Assembly (NCBI RefSeq): GCF_050113635.1
Contig: NZ_JBNJLT010000002.1
Location: forward strand, 186,001-250,000
Length of the DNA stretch: 64,000 nt
DNA from: Marinimicrobium sp050113635
Lineage (GTDB): Bacteria; Pseudomonadota; Gammaproteobacteria; Pseudomonadales; Cellvibrionaceae
Direction of reading: 5' to 3'
The notes under the pieces were generated by a model that did not search any database, was not told where the DNA came from, and was given only the letters and a program-made list of their open reading frames with translations. A program made the position numbers and the translations under genes. This document shows positions 25,672 through 34,223 of this stretch, one piece after another. The stretch's first letter is position 1. Each line of letters opens with the position of its first letter.

Positions 25672-26850
25672 ATGTACAAAGCCTCAGTCATTTCTTTTTT
25701 AACCGCCTCTCTGTGGGCAGGATTCATCATGAGTGTCCAGGCGGCCTCCAGCCTTAACGGGTTGGCGTCACATCAGGAACTGGGACACGAAAGCTTTATT
25801 GGTGCACTGTACCTGGAGTCCACCACCGACAGCGCTGACCGGGTTCTGAACAGCAGCGGCGCCAAGCGCATGGAGTTGCGCATAACGGCTGAGAGCGGTA
25901 TTCCGGCCAGGCGTTTCAGCCGCATGTGGATTGAAGGGGTGTCGATCAATAACAGCGGCAGTGTCTTTGCCGCCCAGGCCGATAACATGGTGGCCTTTTC
26001 CAACCTGTTCGCAGACCGGCTGGAAAAGGGAGATATTATCACCATTGCCCTGGCACCCGATAATGGCGTGGCCGTCGGGGTGAACGGTGTGGAACTAGGG
26101 GTGATTGAAGACGATCAGTTTTTCAATCTGCTGGCACGCGCCTGGGTTGGTAGCGTTCCTCTGTCTTCTACCTTTCGCAACAACCTGTTATCTCCCAACG
26201 ATATCTCATCGGACTTGCGCTCCCGCTTCGAAGCCATCGAACCCACGGCGGAACGCATTGATGCCGTAGCGCAGTGGCAGGAACCAGAAACTGAGCCAGA
26301 GGAGCCCCCCTCGGCTCCTCGCCCACTGCCCGGCAACGGCGCTCCACTCGTTACCGCTCTGGACATACCCCAGGCCAGGGTCGAACCTGCCCCAGAGCCG
26401 GAACCGGAACCCGAGCCAGAACCGGAGCCTACCCCCGCGCCACAACCTCAACCGGAACCAGAGCCTGAACCCGAACCGGCGCCAGCACCACCGCCTACAA
26501 CGGTGGCAGAGGAGGAGGATGAAGACGATGAACCTTTGTTGACCGCAGAGTCCCTGCGTGCACAACAGGTGTACTTCTCGGACTTGTTGCGGGGCATTCT
26601 CAGCAACACAGCCTACCCCCGCCGCGCGATGCAGCGCGGGCAAGAGGGGGAAATCCGGGTGGCGGTGGTCATCAATCGCCAGGGTCGCATCCAAAGCATG
26701 GAAATGATGGAAGAGTCCGAGCATTCCATGCTCAACCGCGAGGCGGTCCGCGCTATCGAAGCAGCGGCTCCCTTCCCCTCAGTGCCGGATATCATTCGCG
26801 GCGATATCTATGAGTTCTCGGTACCGTTTACGTTTTTGTTGCCGGACTGA
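25672..26850 (+). CDS. Chalcone isomerase-like domain fused to a TonB C-terminal domain
   Basis: 392-residue exported protein. Residues 1-25 read as a signal peptide (cleavage expected after VQA). Residues ~30-190 resemble the bacterial chalcone-isomerase-like domain (LESTTDSADRVLNSSGAKRMELRITAE, RRFSRMWIEGVSINN). A Pro/Glu-rich spacer of EP repeats (~233-275) and an acidic EEEDEDDE patch lead to a TonB C-terminal domain (~300-392: YPRRAMQRGQEGEIRVAVVINRQGRI). Canonical TonB keeps an uncleaved N-terminal anchor; whether this segment is cleaved decides if it can transmit energy. It converges with prfC with no gap. Confidence 0.82.
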   Translation: MYKASVISFLTASLWAGFIMSVQAASSLNGLASHQELGHESFIGALYLESTTDSADRVLNSSGAKRMELRITAESGIPARRFSRMWIEGVSINNSGSVFAAQADNMVAFSNLFADRLEKGDIITIALAPDNGVAVGVNGVELGVIEDDQFFNLLARAWVGSVPLSSTFRNNLLSPNDISSDLRSRFEAIEPTAERIDAVAQWQEPETEPEEPPSAPRPLPGNGAPLVTALDIPQARVEPAPEPEPEPEPEPEPTPAPQPQPEPEPEPEPAPAPPPTTVAEEEDEDDEPLLTAESLRAQQVYFSDLLRGILSNTAYPRRAMQRGQEGEIRVAVVINRQGRIQSMEMMEESEHSMLNREAVRAIEAAAPFPSVPDIIRGDIYEFSVPFTFLLPD

Positions 26851-28428
26851 TTAATGCTCCCGGGTGGCGCGGAGCTTAACATCCGGGTAGCGTTCCTCGG
26901 TCAATGACAAGTTAACGCGAGTGGGGGCCAGGTACGTGAGGTGGCCCCCACCATCCAGCGCCAGATTGTCTCCGCATTTACGCTTGAACTCTTCCAGTTT
27001 TTTGGGATCCTCACACTCGGCCCAGCGGGCCGTCGCCACGTTCACCGGCTCGTAGATCGCCTCGACTTTATATTCGTCCTTCAGTCGATAGGCCACCACC
27101 TCGAACTGCAAAACACCGACCGCCCCAACCACGATATCGTTGCTGTTGAGTGGGAAAAATACCTGGGTGGACCCCTCTTCCGCCAATTGCTGCAAACCTT
27201 TTTGCAATTGCTTGGTCTTCAACGGGTCTTTCAGACGTATGCGCCGAAACAGTTCGGGCGCAAAGTGGGGGATGCCGGTGAATTTGAGATTTTCTCCCTC
27301 CGTAAAGGTATCCCCAATCTGGATAGTGCCGTGGTTGTGCAATCCGATAATATCGCCGGCAATCGCCTCATCCACTGCACTGCGATCGCCCGCCATGAAA
27401 GTGACTGCATCTGCGATTTTCACATCCTTACCCAGTCGCACATGCTTCATTTTCATGCCCTGCCGGTACGTGCCGGAGCAAATACGCATGAAGGCGATGC
27501 GGTCCCGGTGCTTCGGGTCCATATTCGCCTGGATCTTGAAGACAAAACCGGACAGTTTTTCTTCCACGGGCTGAACGTCCCGGTCATGCGTCGGCCGGGA
27601 CAGCGGTGCAGGTGCCCAGTCCACAAAATGGTCCAGCATTTCGCGAACCCCGAAATTCCCCAATGCCGTACCGAAGAAGACAGGGGTCATCCGCCCCGCC
27701 AGGTATTCTTCCACATCAAAGGGCGACGTTGCCCCCCGTACAAATTCAATCTGCTCACGAACGTCTTCCAGGTCATCACCCAGCAAGGCGGCCGCTTCCG
27801 GACTGTTCAGGCCGTTTATTCGAGTATCTTCCGGCAGCACATTGCCCTGCCCTTTGTGGTAAACGTGGATGGTATCGCTATAGAGGTCATACACACCTTT
27901 GAAATCCTGCCCCATCCCGAGTGGCCAATTGATGGGGGCGGCGGTAATATTGAGCACCGATTCAATTTCATCCAGCAGATCCACCGGGTCGCGCGCTTCA
28001 CGGTCCAGCTTATTCACAAACGCCAGGATAGGAGTGTCGCGCAGCCGACACACATCCATGAGTTTAATGGTTCGGTCTTCCACCCCTTTGGCGCCATCAA
28101 GCACCATCAATACCGAGTCCACCGCCGTGAGCGTGCGGTAAGTATCTTCTGAAAAGTCCTCGTGCCCCGGTGTATCCAGCAAATTGACCATTCGCTCCCG
28201 ATAGGGAAACTGCATCACCGATGAGGTAACGGAAATGCCCCGTTCCTGCTCCATCGTCATCCAGTCGGACTTGGCGTGTGGGCCGCGCTTGCCTTTGACT
28301 GAACCAGCCTGCTGGATAGCGCTGCCCAGCAGCAACAGTTTCTCGGTAATAGTGGTCTTACCCGCATCCGGGTGGCTGATAATAGCGAAGGTACGACGCT
28401 TGGCAATTTCCTGGGGGAGCGAACTCAT
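26851..28428 (-). CDS. prfC: Peptide chain release factor 3
   Basis: Translational GTPase that recycles RF1/RF2 after termination. The 525 residues start with the G1 motif SHPDAGKTTITEKLLL. The RF3-specific PHAKSDWMTMEQERGISVTSS, DTPGHEDFSEDTYRTL (G3) and NKLDREARDP (G4) follow, then domain II and the C-terminal RF3 domain. The ATG is standard. The stop codon abuts the stop of the convergent TonB fusion gene and no hairpin was seen between them. Confidence 0.97.
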   Translation of the reverse strand: MSSLPQEIAKRRTFAIISHPDAGKTTITEKLLLLGSAIQQAGSVKGKRGPHAKSDWMTMEQERGISVTSSVMQFPYRERMVNLLDTPGHEDFSEDTYRTLTAVDSVLMVLDGAKGVEDRTIKLMDVCRLRDTPILAFVNKLDREARDPVDLLDEIESVLNITAAPINWPLGMGQDFKGVYDLYSDTIHVYHKGQGNVLPEDTRINGLNSPEAAALLGDDLEDVREQIEFVRGATSPFDVEEYLAGRMTPVFFGTALGNFGVREMLDHFVDWAPAPLSRPTHDRDVQPVEEKLSGFVFKIQANMDPKHRDRIAFMRICSGTYRQGMKMKHVRLGKDVKIADAVTFMAGDRSAVDEAIAGDIIGLHNHGTIQIGDTFTEGENLKFTGIPHFAPELFRRIRLKDPLKTKQLQKGLQQLAEEGSTQVFFPLNSNDIVVGAVGVLQFEVVAYRLKDEYKVEAIYEPVNVATARWAECEDPKKLEEFKRKCGDNLALDGGGHLTYLAPTRVNLSLTEERYPDVKLRATREH

Positions 28429-28536
28429 GGGGCCTCTGACACTGACATTACCCGCCCGCCAGAACGGAGGGCGCGGAAAATTTGACGAATTCTAGCACGG
28501 GCCACTGGATTTCGCAGACTCTAACCCAACGATGGC

Positions 28537-30492
28537 TTAAGCTTGTGGCAGTGTCAGCTCGAACCGACAGCCTTGTGGGGAGTTCTCCACTAGCGCCAGG
28601 TCACCACCATGGGCTAACGCAATCTGGCGGGCGACGTGAAGCCCCAGGCCGGCACCTCCAGATTTGTTCATCGGCGCGCTCGCGCGGCGGTAGCGGTCAA
28701 AAACAAACGGCGCTTGCTCGGGATCAATTCCCGTGCCCTGATCCGTAACACTGACCACAAGTGCGCCTGATCGCTGCGAGACATCCACAAGAATCTGGCC
28801 CTCACCGGAATACTTCACCGCATTATCCAGAAGATTGGAAATCGCGATGCGCAGTAATCCCGCATCCGCTGAAAGGCGAAGGGGTTCCTGGCCATCCGGT
28901 TCACCACCGTTGACCGTCAAATACAGGCGGGCGTCATTATCGGCGCCGATGCTGCCCGCCAGCTGGGCGGCCTCCCGGGTCAGATCGGGCAAATTCACAT
29001 TCTGCCGGTCAACATACAGTTTGTCGGCTGACAGGCGGGCATCGGCCAGACAATTATCGGTGAGCTGCACCAGCCGGTCAGTCGCCCTCTGAATCTTATC
29101 GTACCGCAAATGCCGCTGATCCACATTCATCCGTGGCATCAACTTCAGATTAGCGAGTGCACTGGACACAATCGCCAGTGGCGTACGGAACTCGTGAGAG
29201 ACCATGCCAATAAACTGGCGCTGATGAAAACTGGCTTCCCGCTCAACCTGTAACTCGCGTGTCAGTTGATGCTTCTCTTTGGCGAGCCGATTCTCTTCCC
29301 ATATTCGATACACCGCCAAAGCCAGAACCGCCACCATGTTCACCATGAGTATGTACTGCCAAATACCATAAATAGCGTTGGAGTACGGAATGAGACCAAA
29401 CAGGGACAGCAATGCCATGGTAGCGGCAAACACGTAAAACAGCGGCGCCAGCCCCAGCAAAAGATAAATCACACCAGGTCGTTTAAGCCACCAAAACCGA
29501 AGCGCTCCTCCAGTGAACACAAGAGCGGTAATCGTGGAGATGAGGGTTTGTAACTCAATGGCTGTCCCATAGACATTCAGGGGAATACTGATCTGCAAGC
29601 CAATGATCAACCAGAACCCGACCATCACACCGGTGTATGCCTTTGGCGAGTATTCTTTTAAGCCCAGTGCTTCCGCACTCATCCACAGCAAGCTTGCATA
29701 GGCCAGGAGCGTCAATACACTGGTCAAATGATGTTGGAGGTTCCAGGAAGAAGGACCCATCAACCAGTCGACAAACCCCTGGATACAGGCCACCAGCATA
29801 TAACTCAACGAAAACAGGCTAATGGACCACAACAAACGACGCCGCAAAATAAGCGCCAGCAGCAGTGCCAAACCGCTGGAAACGGCGGCCAGCCCAAAGT
29901 AAAAACTCCAAAATGCGGTGCTGCCTGCGGCGTGCGAGGAAAATGTGGCCGGAGACCAGAGCGTAGCATTGGCCAACACGGCACTGCTGCTTTGCACACG
30001 CAGCACCAGATCATAACCCTCACTGCCCGAGGGCAACGGCGGTATCACAAACACAGGGAAGCGGTAATCGATATCACCGCTGGCGACCGGTACCAGGTCG
30101 CCGGCGGAACGACGCTGCCACGGTAAGTCTGTCCCTTGGGGACGAAAAAACAATGACAAGTGGTCCACAAAGTTAGGTCCCAGTTCCAGCCATTGTTCGC
30201 CAGACTCGAAATAACGAGCTGGCAGAGAGAAACGAATCCACAGTGCCGATGTCGTGTAACCCAGAGAGAGGGGGACGCTGCGGGCTGTCAGTTCAGAGGC
30301 GGGCACTTCGAGAAATTCGTCAAGCGTCAGGGCGGCCTTCTGATCCTCATACCACTGAAAGGGGAAATCCTCCCCCAGTAAGCGTTGCGCCCACGCCTCC
30401 TGTCCCGCAAACGGTAACGTCAGCAGGAAGCAAACCATCAGCAGTAACCGCTGAACAACCAACCGTCGGGCGGGCATTAGGCATCGCGACAT
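28537..30492 (-). CDS. Sensor histidine kinase with 7TMR-DISM extracellular and membrane modules
   Basis: Membrane sensor of 651 residues. A signal peptide (~1-35) is followed by a periplasmic 7TMR-DISM extracellular domain (~40-180, SALWIRFSLPARYFESGEQWLEL). Seven transmembrane helices span ~195-395, then a short coiled linker and HisKA with phospho-acceptor H433 in GMVSHEFRTPLAIV. The HATPase_c domain (DNAVKYSGEG, DQGTGIDPEQ, GAGLGLHVARQIALAHGG) ends the protein. No response regulator or receiver domain is attached; its partner is not evident. The extracellular module type often binds carbohydrate-like ligands, which is only a family-level hint. Confidence 0.9.
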   Translation of the reverse strand: MSRCLMPARRLVVQRLLLMVCFLLTLPFAGQEAWAQRLLGEDFPFQWYEDQKAALTLDEFLEVPASELTARSVPLSLGYTTSALWIRFSLPARYFESGEQWLELGPNFVDHLSLFFRPQGTDLPWQRRSAGDLVPVASGDIDYRFPVFVIPPLPSGSEGYDLVLRVQSSSAVLANATLWSPATFSSHAAGSTAFWSFYFGLAAVSSGLALLLALILRRRLLWSISLFSLSYMLVACIQGFVDWLMGPSSWNLQHHLTSVLTLLAYASLLWMSAEALGLKEYSPKAYTGVMVGFWLIIGLQISIPLNVYGTAIELQTLISTITALVFTGGALRFWWLKRPGVIYLLLGLAPLFYVFAATMALLSLFGLIPYSNAIYGIWQYILMVNMVAVLALAVYRIWEENRLAKEKHQLTRELQVEREASFHQRQFIGMVSHEFRTPLAIVSSALANLKLMPRMNVDQRHLRYDKIQRATDRLVQLTDNCLADARLSADKLYVDRQNVNLPDLTREAAQLAGSIGADNDARLYLTVNGGEPDGQEPLRLSADAGLLRIAISNLLDNAVKYSGEGQILVDVSQRSGALVVSVTDQGTGIDPEQAPFVFDRYRRASAPMNKSGGAGLGLHVARQIALAHGGDLALVENSPQGCRFELTLPQA

Positions 30493-30540
30493 GAAAAAAG
30501 CTCAGGTAAAATCGCCATTAACAAACGAGCAGGAGAAAGG

Positions 30541-31905
30541 CTATCGCACACGACGCGGCGCAGCCGGTGGCACCGGCAAGGTCACCGTCACTTCGAGTCC
30601 TTCCTGAGTCGCACGGTGCAGCGTCAGGCTCCCACCATACAGCGTGACCAAGTCTTGCACAATTGCCAATCCCAGCCCTGACCCCGAACGGTTTTGATCC
30701 AGCCGCATACCGCGATTGAGCGCCTCACGCGCTTCTTCCTGAGACATCCCCGGGCCATCGTCCAATACCGTCAGCGTCACCAAGCTCCCGTTCATGGAGT
30801 AATTCAGTTCTACTTTGCCATGGGCCCAGTTCACCGCATTTTCCAACAGGTTCCCCACCATTTCCTGGAGATCCTGAGGGTCTACATTCAAGCGTGCCGC
30901 CGGGTCCGCGCTTACAGTAAAGCGTAACCCCCGGCGCTCGGCCAGGCGTGCAACGCCGGTTACCACGGGCTCCAGAGTCGCCACCAGATCCAGTGTTCGC
31001 CCCAAAGAGACCGGCCCCGCCGCAGAGGCGCGGGCCAGATGATGACGCACGGCTTCGTCCAGGCGGCGCAATTCCGCCTCCACTCCCGCGCGCGACTCTT
31101 CAGGAAGACGCTCCGCCAAGGTCGTCAGTACCGCCAGCGGGGTTTTCAAGGCGTGGGCAAGATTGCCAGCAGCCGTGCGCCCGCGCTCAATCAAATGTTG
31201 ATCCCGTTCCAGCACGGTATTGATGGCCGAAGCCAGACGAGCCAGCTCTTCTGGCAAGCGCGTATCCAGATACGGCAACGCACCTTGCTCCACGGCCCGC
31301 AGACTGCGTTCAATACGACGCAAGGGCGCCAGCCCCCAGCGCACTTGCAGCCAGATCAGCAGCAGCAACAACGCGCCCAGTGTTACCAGAGAAATTGCCA
31401 GCAATTGCCCAAATCGCGCCACCTGGGCATCGACCTCCGTCAGGTCAGCCGCAACGGACACGTGTAGCGTTTCCCCCAGACCCGGCAACCGGATATCGCG
31501 TTCAGCCAACCGCAAAGGCTCTTCGCGAGGCCCGGCAATATCACGAAACGTCAGACCGGCGTCATGAGCGTGCGGCAAGCGTTGGTCCCACAGGGAACGA
31601 GAGGTCAGCACCCGATCGCCATCGTCCCGAACCTGCCAGTACCAACCGGAGAAAACCCGATCAAAGCGAGGGTCACCCAACTGCCGCTGGCGCCCGAGAT
31701 GGTTCTGGGTCTGATCGTAACTGATACCGGCTATGACGACATTTAACAGCGATTCCAATCGTTCGTTAAACGCCGAATTCACCGCACCGCGAAGATTCCA
31801 GAACAGCAGCCCCCCGGCGAGAGGCAATATCACTATCACTATAATCAGAGCCGTCACCACCATTCGGGTGGCAATGGGCATTGAATACAGGAATCCCGCT
31901 TTCAT
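30541..31905 (-). CDS. PhoQ-like sensor histidine kinase
   Basis: Inner-membrane kinase of 454 residues. TM1 (~14-37), a periplasmic sensor of ~130 residues (~38-168), TM2 (~169-189) and a HAMP region precede the dimerisation helix GNLAHALKTPLAVL (H251). The HALKTPL form of the H-box is typical of the PhoQ group. The ATPase domain includes ENAVNWAHG, DDGPGMSQEE and SGLGLAIVQDLVTLYGG. It overlaps its response regulator by four bases. The periplasmic domain sequence (GWYWQVRDDGDRVLTSRSLWD) resembles the class with a PAS-like fold. The ligand is unknown. Confidence 0.9.
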   Translation of the reverse strand: MKAGFLYSMPIATRMVVTALIIVIVILPLAGGLLFWNLRGAVNSAFNERLESLLNVVIAGISYDQTQNHLGRQRQLGDPRFDRVFSGWYWQVRDDGDRVLTSRSLWDQRLPHAHDAGLTFRDIAGPREEPLRLAERDIRLPGLGETLHVSVAADLTEVDAQVARFGQLLAISLVTLGALLLLLIWLQVRWGLAPLRRIERSLRAVEQGALPYLDTRLPEELARLASAINTVLERDQHLIERGRTAAGNLAHALKTPLAVLTTLAERLPEESRAGVEAELRRLDEAVRHHLARASAAGPVSLGRTLDLVATLEPVVTGVARLAERRGLRFTVSADPAARLNVDPQDLQEMVGNLLENAVNWAHGKVELNYSMNGSLVTLTVLDDGPGMSQEEAREALNRGMRLDQNRSGSGLGLAIVQDLVTLYGGSLTLHRATQEGLEVTVTLPVPPAAPRRVR

Positions 31906-32573
31906 GGCTCGCGGGGCTCCACCACCATTCGATATCCCTGCCCTCGTACGGTTTCGATCACCTCGTTACCCAGCTTGCGGCGCAAGCGGCTGACTTGCAC
32001 ATCAATCACATTCGAGTCTGGCTCCTGGTCGCGATCATAGACATGCTCCGCCAGCTCGGTGCGACTGACAATGCGGGGGGCCGCATGCATGAGCCGGGAA
32101 AGCAGGCGAAATTCCTGAGCGGTAAGCGACACCGGAAGCCCTGCCCGGGTGACTTGCGCATTGTGTGTATCCAGCGATACATCGCCCACGGCGATCACTG
32201 GGTGCGCGTGACCGTGGGCGCGGCGCATCAACGCCCGCAAACGAAACAAAATTTCGGCGGTTTCGAACGGCTTGACCACATAGTCATCCGCACCGGCGGA
32301 GAAGCCCGCGGCTTTATCCGACCAGCGCTCCCTGGCGGTCAGAATCAGCACCGGGAGATCAATGCCCTGTTCCCGCCAGGCCGACAACCATTGGATTCCA
32401 CTGCCATCAGGCAGGCCCAGATCCAGCACCACCGCATCGTACGCTTCGGTGCTCATCAGAAAATCCGCCTCGCGACCCGTCGCTACCGACTCCACCAGCA
32501 AGCCCGACTCCTGCAAAGCCGTGGCGAGCCCCTCGGCCAGCGGTGCATCGTCCTCAACCAAGAGCACTTTCAT
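31902..32573 (-). CDS. PhoP/OmpR-family response regulator
   Basis: DNA-binding partner of the adjacent kinase. The receiver domain (1-~115) has the acidic pair in LLVEDDA, phospho-acceptor D51 in VLDLGLPDGSG, and the conserved Lys in DDYVVKPFE. The winged-helix domain (~125-223) ends with VYDRDQEPDSNVIDVQVSRLRRKL and VRGQGYRMV. Length 223 is normal. Its ATG overlaps the PepSY gene stop as ATGA. A direct-repeat site matching PhoP boxes lies upstream of this operon, suggesting autoregulation. Confidence 0.92.
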   Translation of the reverse strand: MKVLLVEDDAPLAEGLATALQESGLLVESVATGREADFLMSTEAYDAVVLDLGLPDGSGIQWLSAWREQGIDLPVLILTARERWSDKAAGFSAGADDYVVKPFETAEILFRLRALMRRAHGHAHPVIAVGDVSLDTHNAQVTRAGLPVSLTAQEFRLLSRLMHAAPRIVSRTELAEHVYDRDQEPDSNVIDVQVSRLRRKLGNEVIETVRGQGYRMVVEPREP

Positions 32574-32935
32574 CGACGCTCCATCCCTTTAATGTTGCTG
32601 CCTTCGATACTCAACAGCTCGCCGGTGACGGCATTGATCTCGAATTCCACCACCTGGCCCTGCGGGCCGAGCAGTTCGACTTCATACACTCTGATGCCGT
32701 CTTCATCATCCAGATCCACATCAATCACCTGTCCCACATAATCCTCGGCGAGCTGGTCCAGAATCTCACTCAAAGGTTTGATTCTGCCCTCTTGGACTTC
32801 CTCGTGCAGCCGCAACCAATCCTGATCGTCGTCCGCCGTTGCGGGCAGCGCCCCCAACCAACAGGCCATCAGCACCGCGCTCAAAAGCGCTCCGCCTATC
32901 GAGAATATCACACGGAATCGATTGTCGGTTTTCAT
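32570..32935 (-). CDS. PepSY-domain periplasmic protein, first gene of the two-component operon
   Basis: Small exported protein of 121 residues: N-terminal signal/anchor (VIFSIGGALLSAVLMACWLGALPATA), then one PepSY domain (RIKPLSEILDQLAEDYVGQVIDVDLDDED, VYEVELLGPQGQVVEFEINAVTGELL). The family is thought to bind or inhibit in the cell envelope. PepSY proteins are often co-encoded with PhoPQ-like systems and may modulate the sensor. It is translationally coupled to the response regulator. Confidence 0.88.
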   Translation of the reverse strand: MKTDNRFRVIFSIGGALLSAVLMACWLGALPATADDDQDWLRLHEEVQEGRIKPLSEILDQLAEDYVGQVIDVDLDDEDGIRVYEVELLGPQGQVVEFEINAVTGELLSIEGSNIKGMERR

Positions 32936-32976
32936 AAGCAGGTTTCGGGCAAGGAATTGAAAATGTCACACCTCAC

Positions 32977-33011
32977 ATTATCACAAAGCCAACATGAACA
33001 GACCATGAACA
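32977..33011 (-). promoter_or_regulatory. PhoP-type box and promoter of the PepSY-RR-HK operon
   Basis: On the minus strand TGTTCA (33011-33006), five bases, and TGTTCA (33000-32995) form a direct repeat with 11-bp period. Each half differs by one base from the enterobacterial PhoP half-site (T/G)GTTTA. Exactly 12 bases further is GATAAT (32982-32977), a good -10, with no -35. This is the class I PhoP promoter layout described in E. coli and Salmonella. The expected start site is about 35 bases before the PepSY ATG. Confidence 0.72.
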
Positions 33012-33130
33012 AAACGCTCACGCTACGGTAAGCCTGACTTTTGTAGGATGGTTCCAACGCTGTAGCAAAACACGTCTTACTGGCTCAGCGTCTGATGATT
33101 AACTTTATGTCGAAAGACAGGAGATGAACC

Positions 33131-33604
33131 ATGAAAAAGATGATCAGTGCAGCCCTTATTGGTACGTTCGTTACCACTTCCATGGCAAGCTCTCTGGCGC
33201 TCGCGGCCGGCACCCAGGACGATGTGAAACGGGCGTTGGACGTGGGTACCGAGTACGGCATTACACACTTCCACAGCATTGAGCTGGACGACGACCCCAA
33301 TGATTTTGCAGAAGTGGAAGGCTGGCTGGACGAGCAGTGGTACGTCGAGCTGGAAATTAATCCCGATGGCACGATTCACAAAGAGGAGCGCCACAAACGC
33401 AACGGAGGCCCCTGGGGATTAAGCGCCGACCAGACGATGGAATACCTCAATGCAGCGTCTGAGCGCGGCCTGGATCAGATCGAGGAAATCAAAATGAACA
33501 AACGCGGATCGGTCGAAATTGAGGGCCGCCATACCAATGGCCGCGAGCTGGAACTCGATTATGAACAGGGCAACATGGAGCCGGTGAAAGAAGATCTCGA
33601 CTAA
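33131..33604 (+). CDS. Exported PepSY-like protein divergent from the two-component operon
   Basis: 157-residue secreted protein with a clear signal peptide (MKKMISAALIGTFVTTSMA, cleavage near LALA). Two beta-alpha repeats follow (FHSIELDDDPNDFAEVEGWLDEQWYVELEINPDGTI and GLDQIEEIKMNKRGSVEIEGRHTNGRELELDYEQG), similar to PepSY-like domains. It is very acidic. AGGAGATGAACC precedes the ATG. It is divergent from the PepSY/PhoPQ-like operon and likely belongs to the same regulon. Its own terminator follows. Confidence 0.85.
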   Translation: MKKMISAALIGTFVTTSMASSLALAAGTQDDVKRALDVGTEYGITHFHSIELDDDPNDFAEVEGWLDEQWYVELEINPDGTIHKEERHKRNGGPWGLSADQTMEYLNAASERGLDQIEEIKMNKRGSVEIEGRHTNGRELELDYEQGNMEPVKEDLD

Positions 33605-33645
33605 CGGTGAGCGAACCGCTACCGATTCAAACTCCCTCCAGCATT

Positions 33646-33676
33646 AGCGGCCTCGCCCAGAGGCCGCTCTCTTTTT
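33646..33676 (+). terminator. Intrinsic terminator of the PepSY-like gene
   Basis: AGCGGCCTC (33646-33654) pairs with GAGGCCGCT (33660-33668) around a five-base loop, followed within four bases by five Ts. Confidence 0.9.
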
Positions 33677-33701
33677 AACGATCTTCCTTTTAACAATTTC
33701 C

Positions 33702-34220
33702 CTAGAACGGTGAATGCTTTTTCAGTTTTCTCTGCAACGTTCGGCGATGCATGCCGAGCGCGCGAGCCGTGAGTGAAATATTGCCCTCGTGCGCCAGCAA
33801 CACGCGTTGAATGTGTTCCCACTCTAACTCTGCCGGGGAGGTGTGCCTGGTCTGCTCATCCGCCGAGTAAGTGGCCTCGCCGGTCAACACCGCCAGCAAA
33901 TGACCCATATCCACCGGTTTGGCGAGATAGTTGGTAGCGCCGCGCTTCATGGCTTCCACCGTGGTGGCGATACTGGCGTAGCCCGTCAACACCACCAGTT
34001 GGCGCGGTTGAAACCGTCTATTCAGCGGCTCAATAGCGGCTAGACCCGTTTCTTCGCCCAACATCAAGTCCAGCAGAATCAGTTCCACTGGCGCCACCGC
34101 CTCTGACTCGGCTTCTTCCAGGTTGGCACAGGCCGTCACTTGCAAACCCTCACGAGCCAATCGCCGGGCCATCAGGTCCCGGAACACTGGGTCATCATCA
34201 ATCAACAGCAAATGGCTCAT
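33702..34220 (-). CDS. regA: RegA/PrrA-type response regulator
   Basis: Redox-linked global regulator family. The receiver domain has LLLIDDDPVFRDLMARRLAREG, D51 in LILLDLMLG, and the Lys in NYLAKPVDM. A short linker leads to a Fis-type helix-turn-helix (LAHEGNISLTARALGMHRRTLQRKLKKH), the near-invariant RegA recognition helix. At 172 residues it is the compact RegA size. ATG 34220 is preferred over the adjacent GTG. It directly follows its sensor kinase. Alphaproteobacterial RegBA controls respiratory and redox genes; the targets here are unknown. Confidence 0.9.
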   Translation of the reverse strand: MSHLLLIDDDPVFRDLMARRLAREGLQVTACANLEEAESEAVAPVELILLDLMLGEETGLAAIEPLNRRFQPRQLVVLTGYASIATTVEAMKRGATNYLAKPVDMGHLLAVLTGEATYSADEQTRHTSPAELEWEHIQRVLLAHEGNISLTARALGMHRRTLQRKLKKHSPF

Positions 34221-34223
34221 CAC

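Noticed and set aside
26941..28152. 403-codon plus-strand frame opposite prfC
   Set aside because: Shadow of prfC with no recognisable domain or ribosome-binding site.
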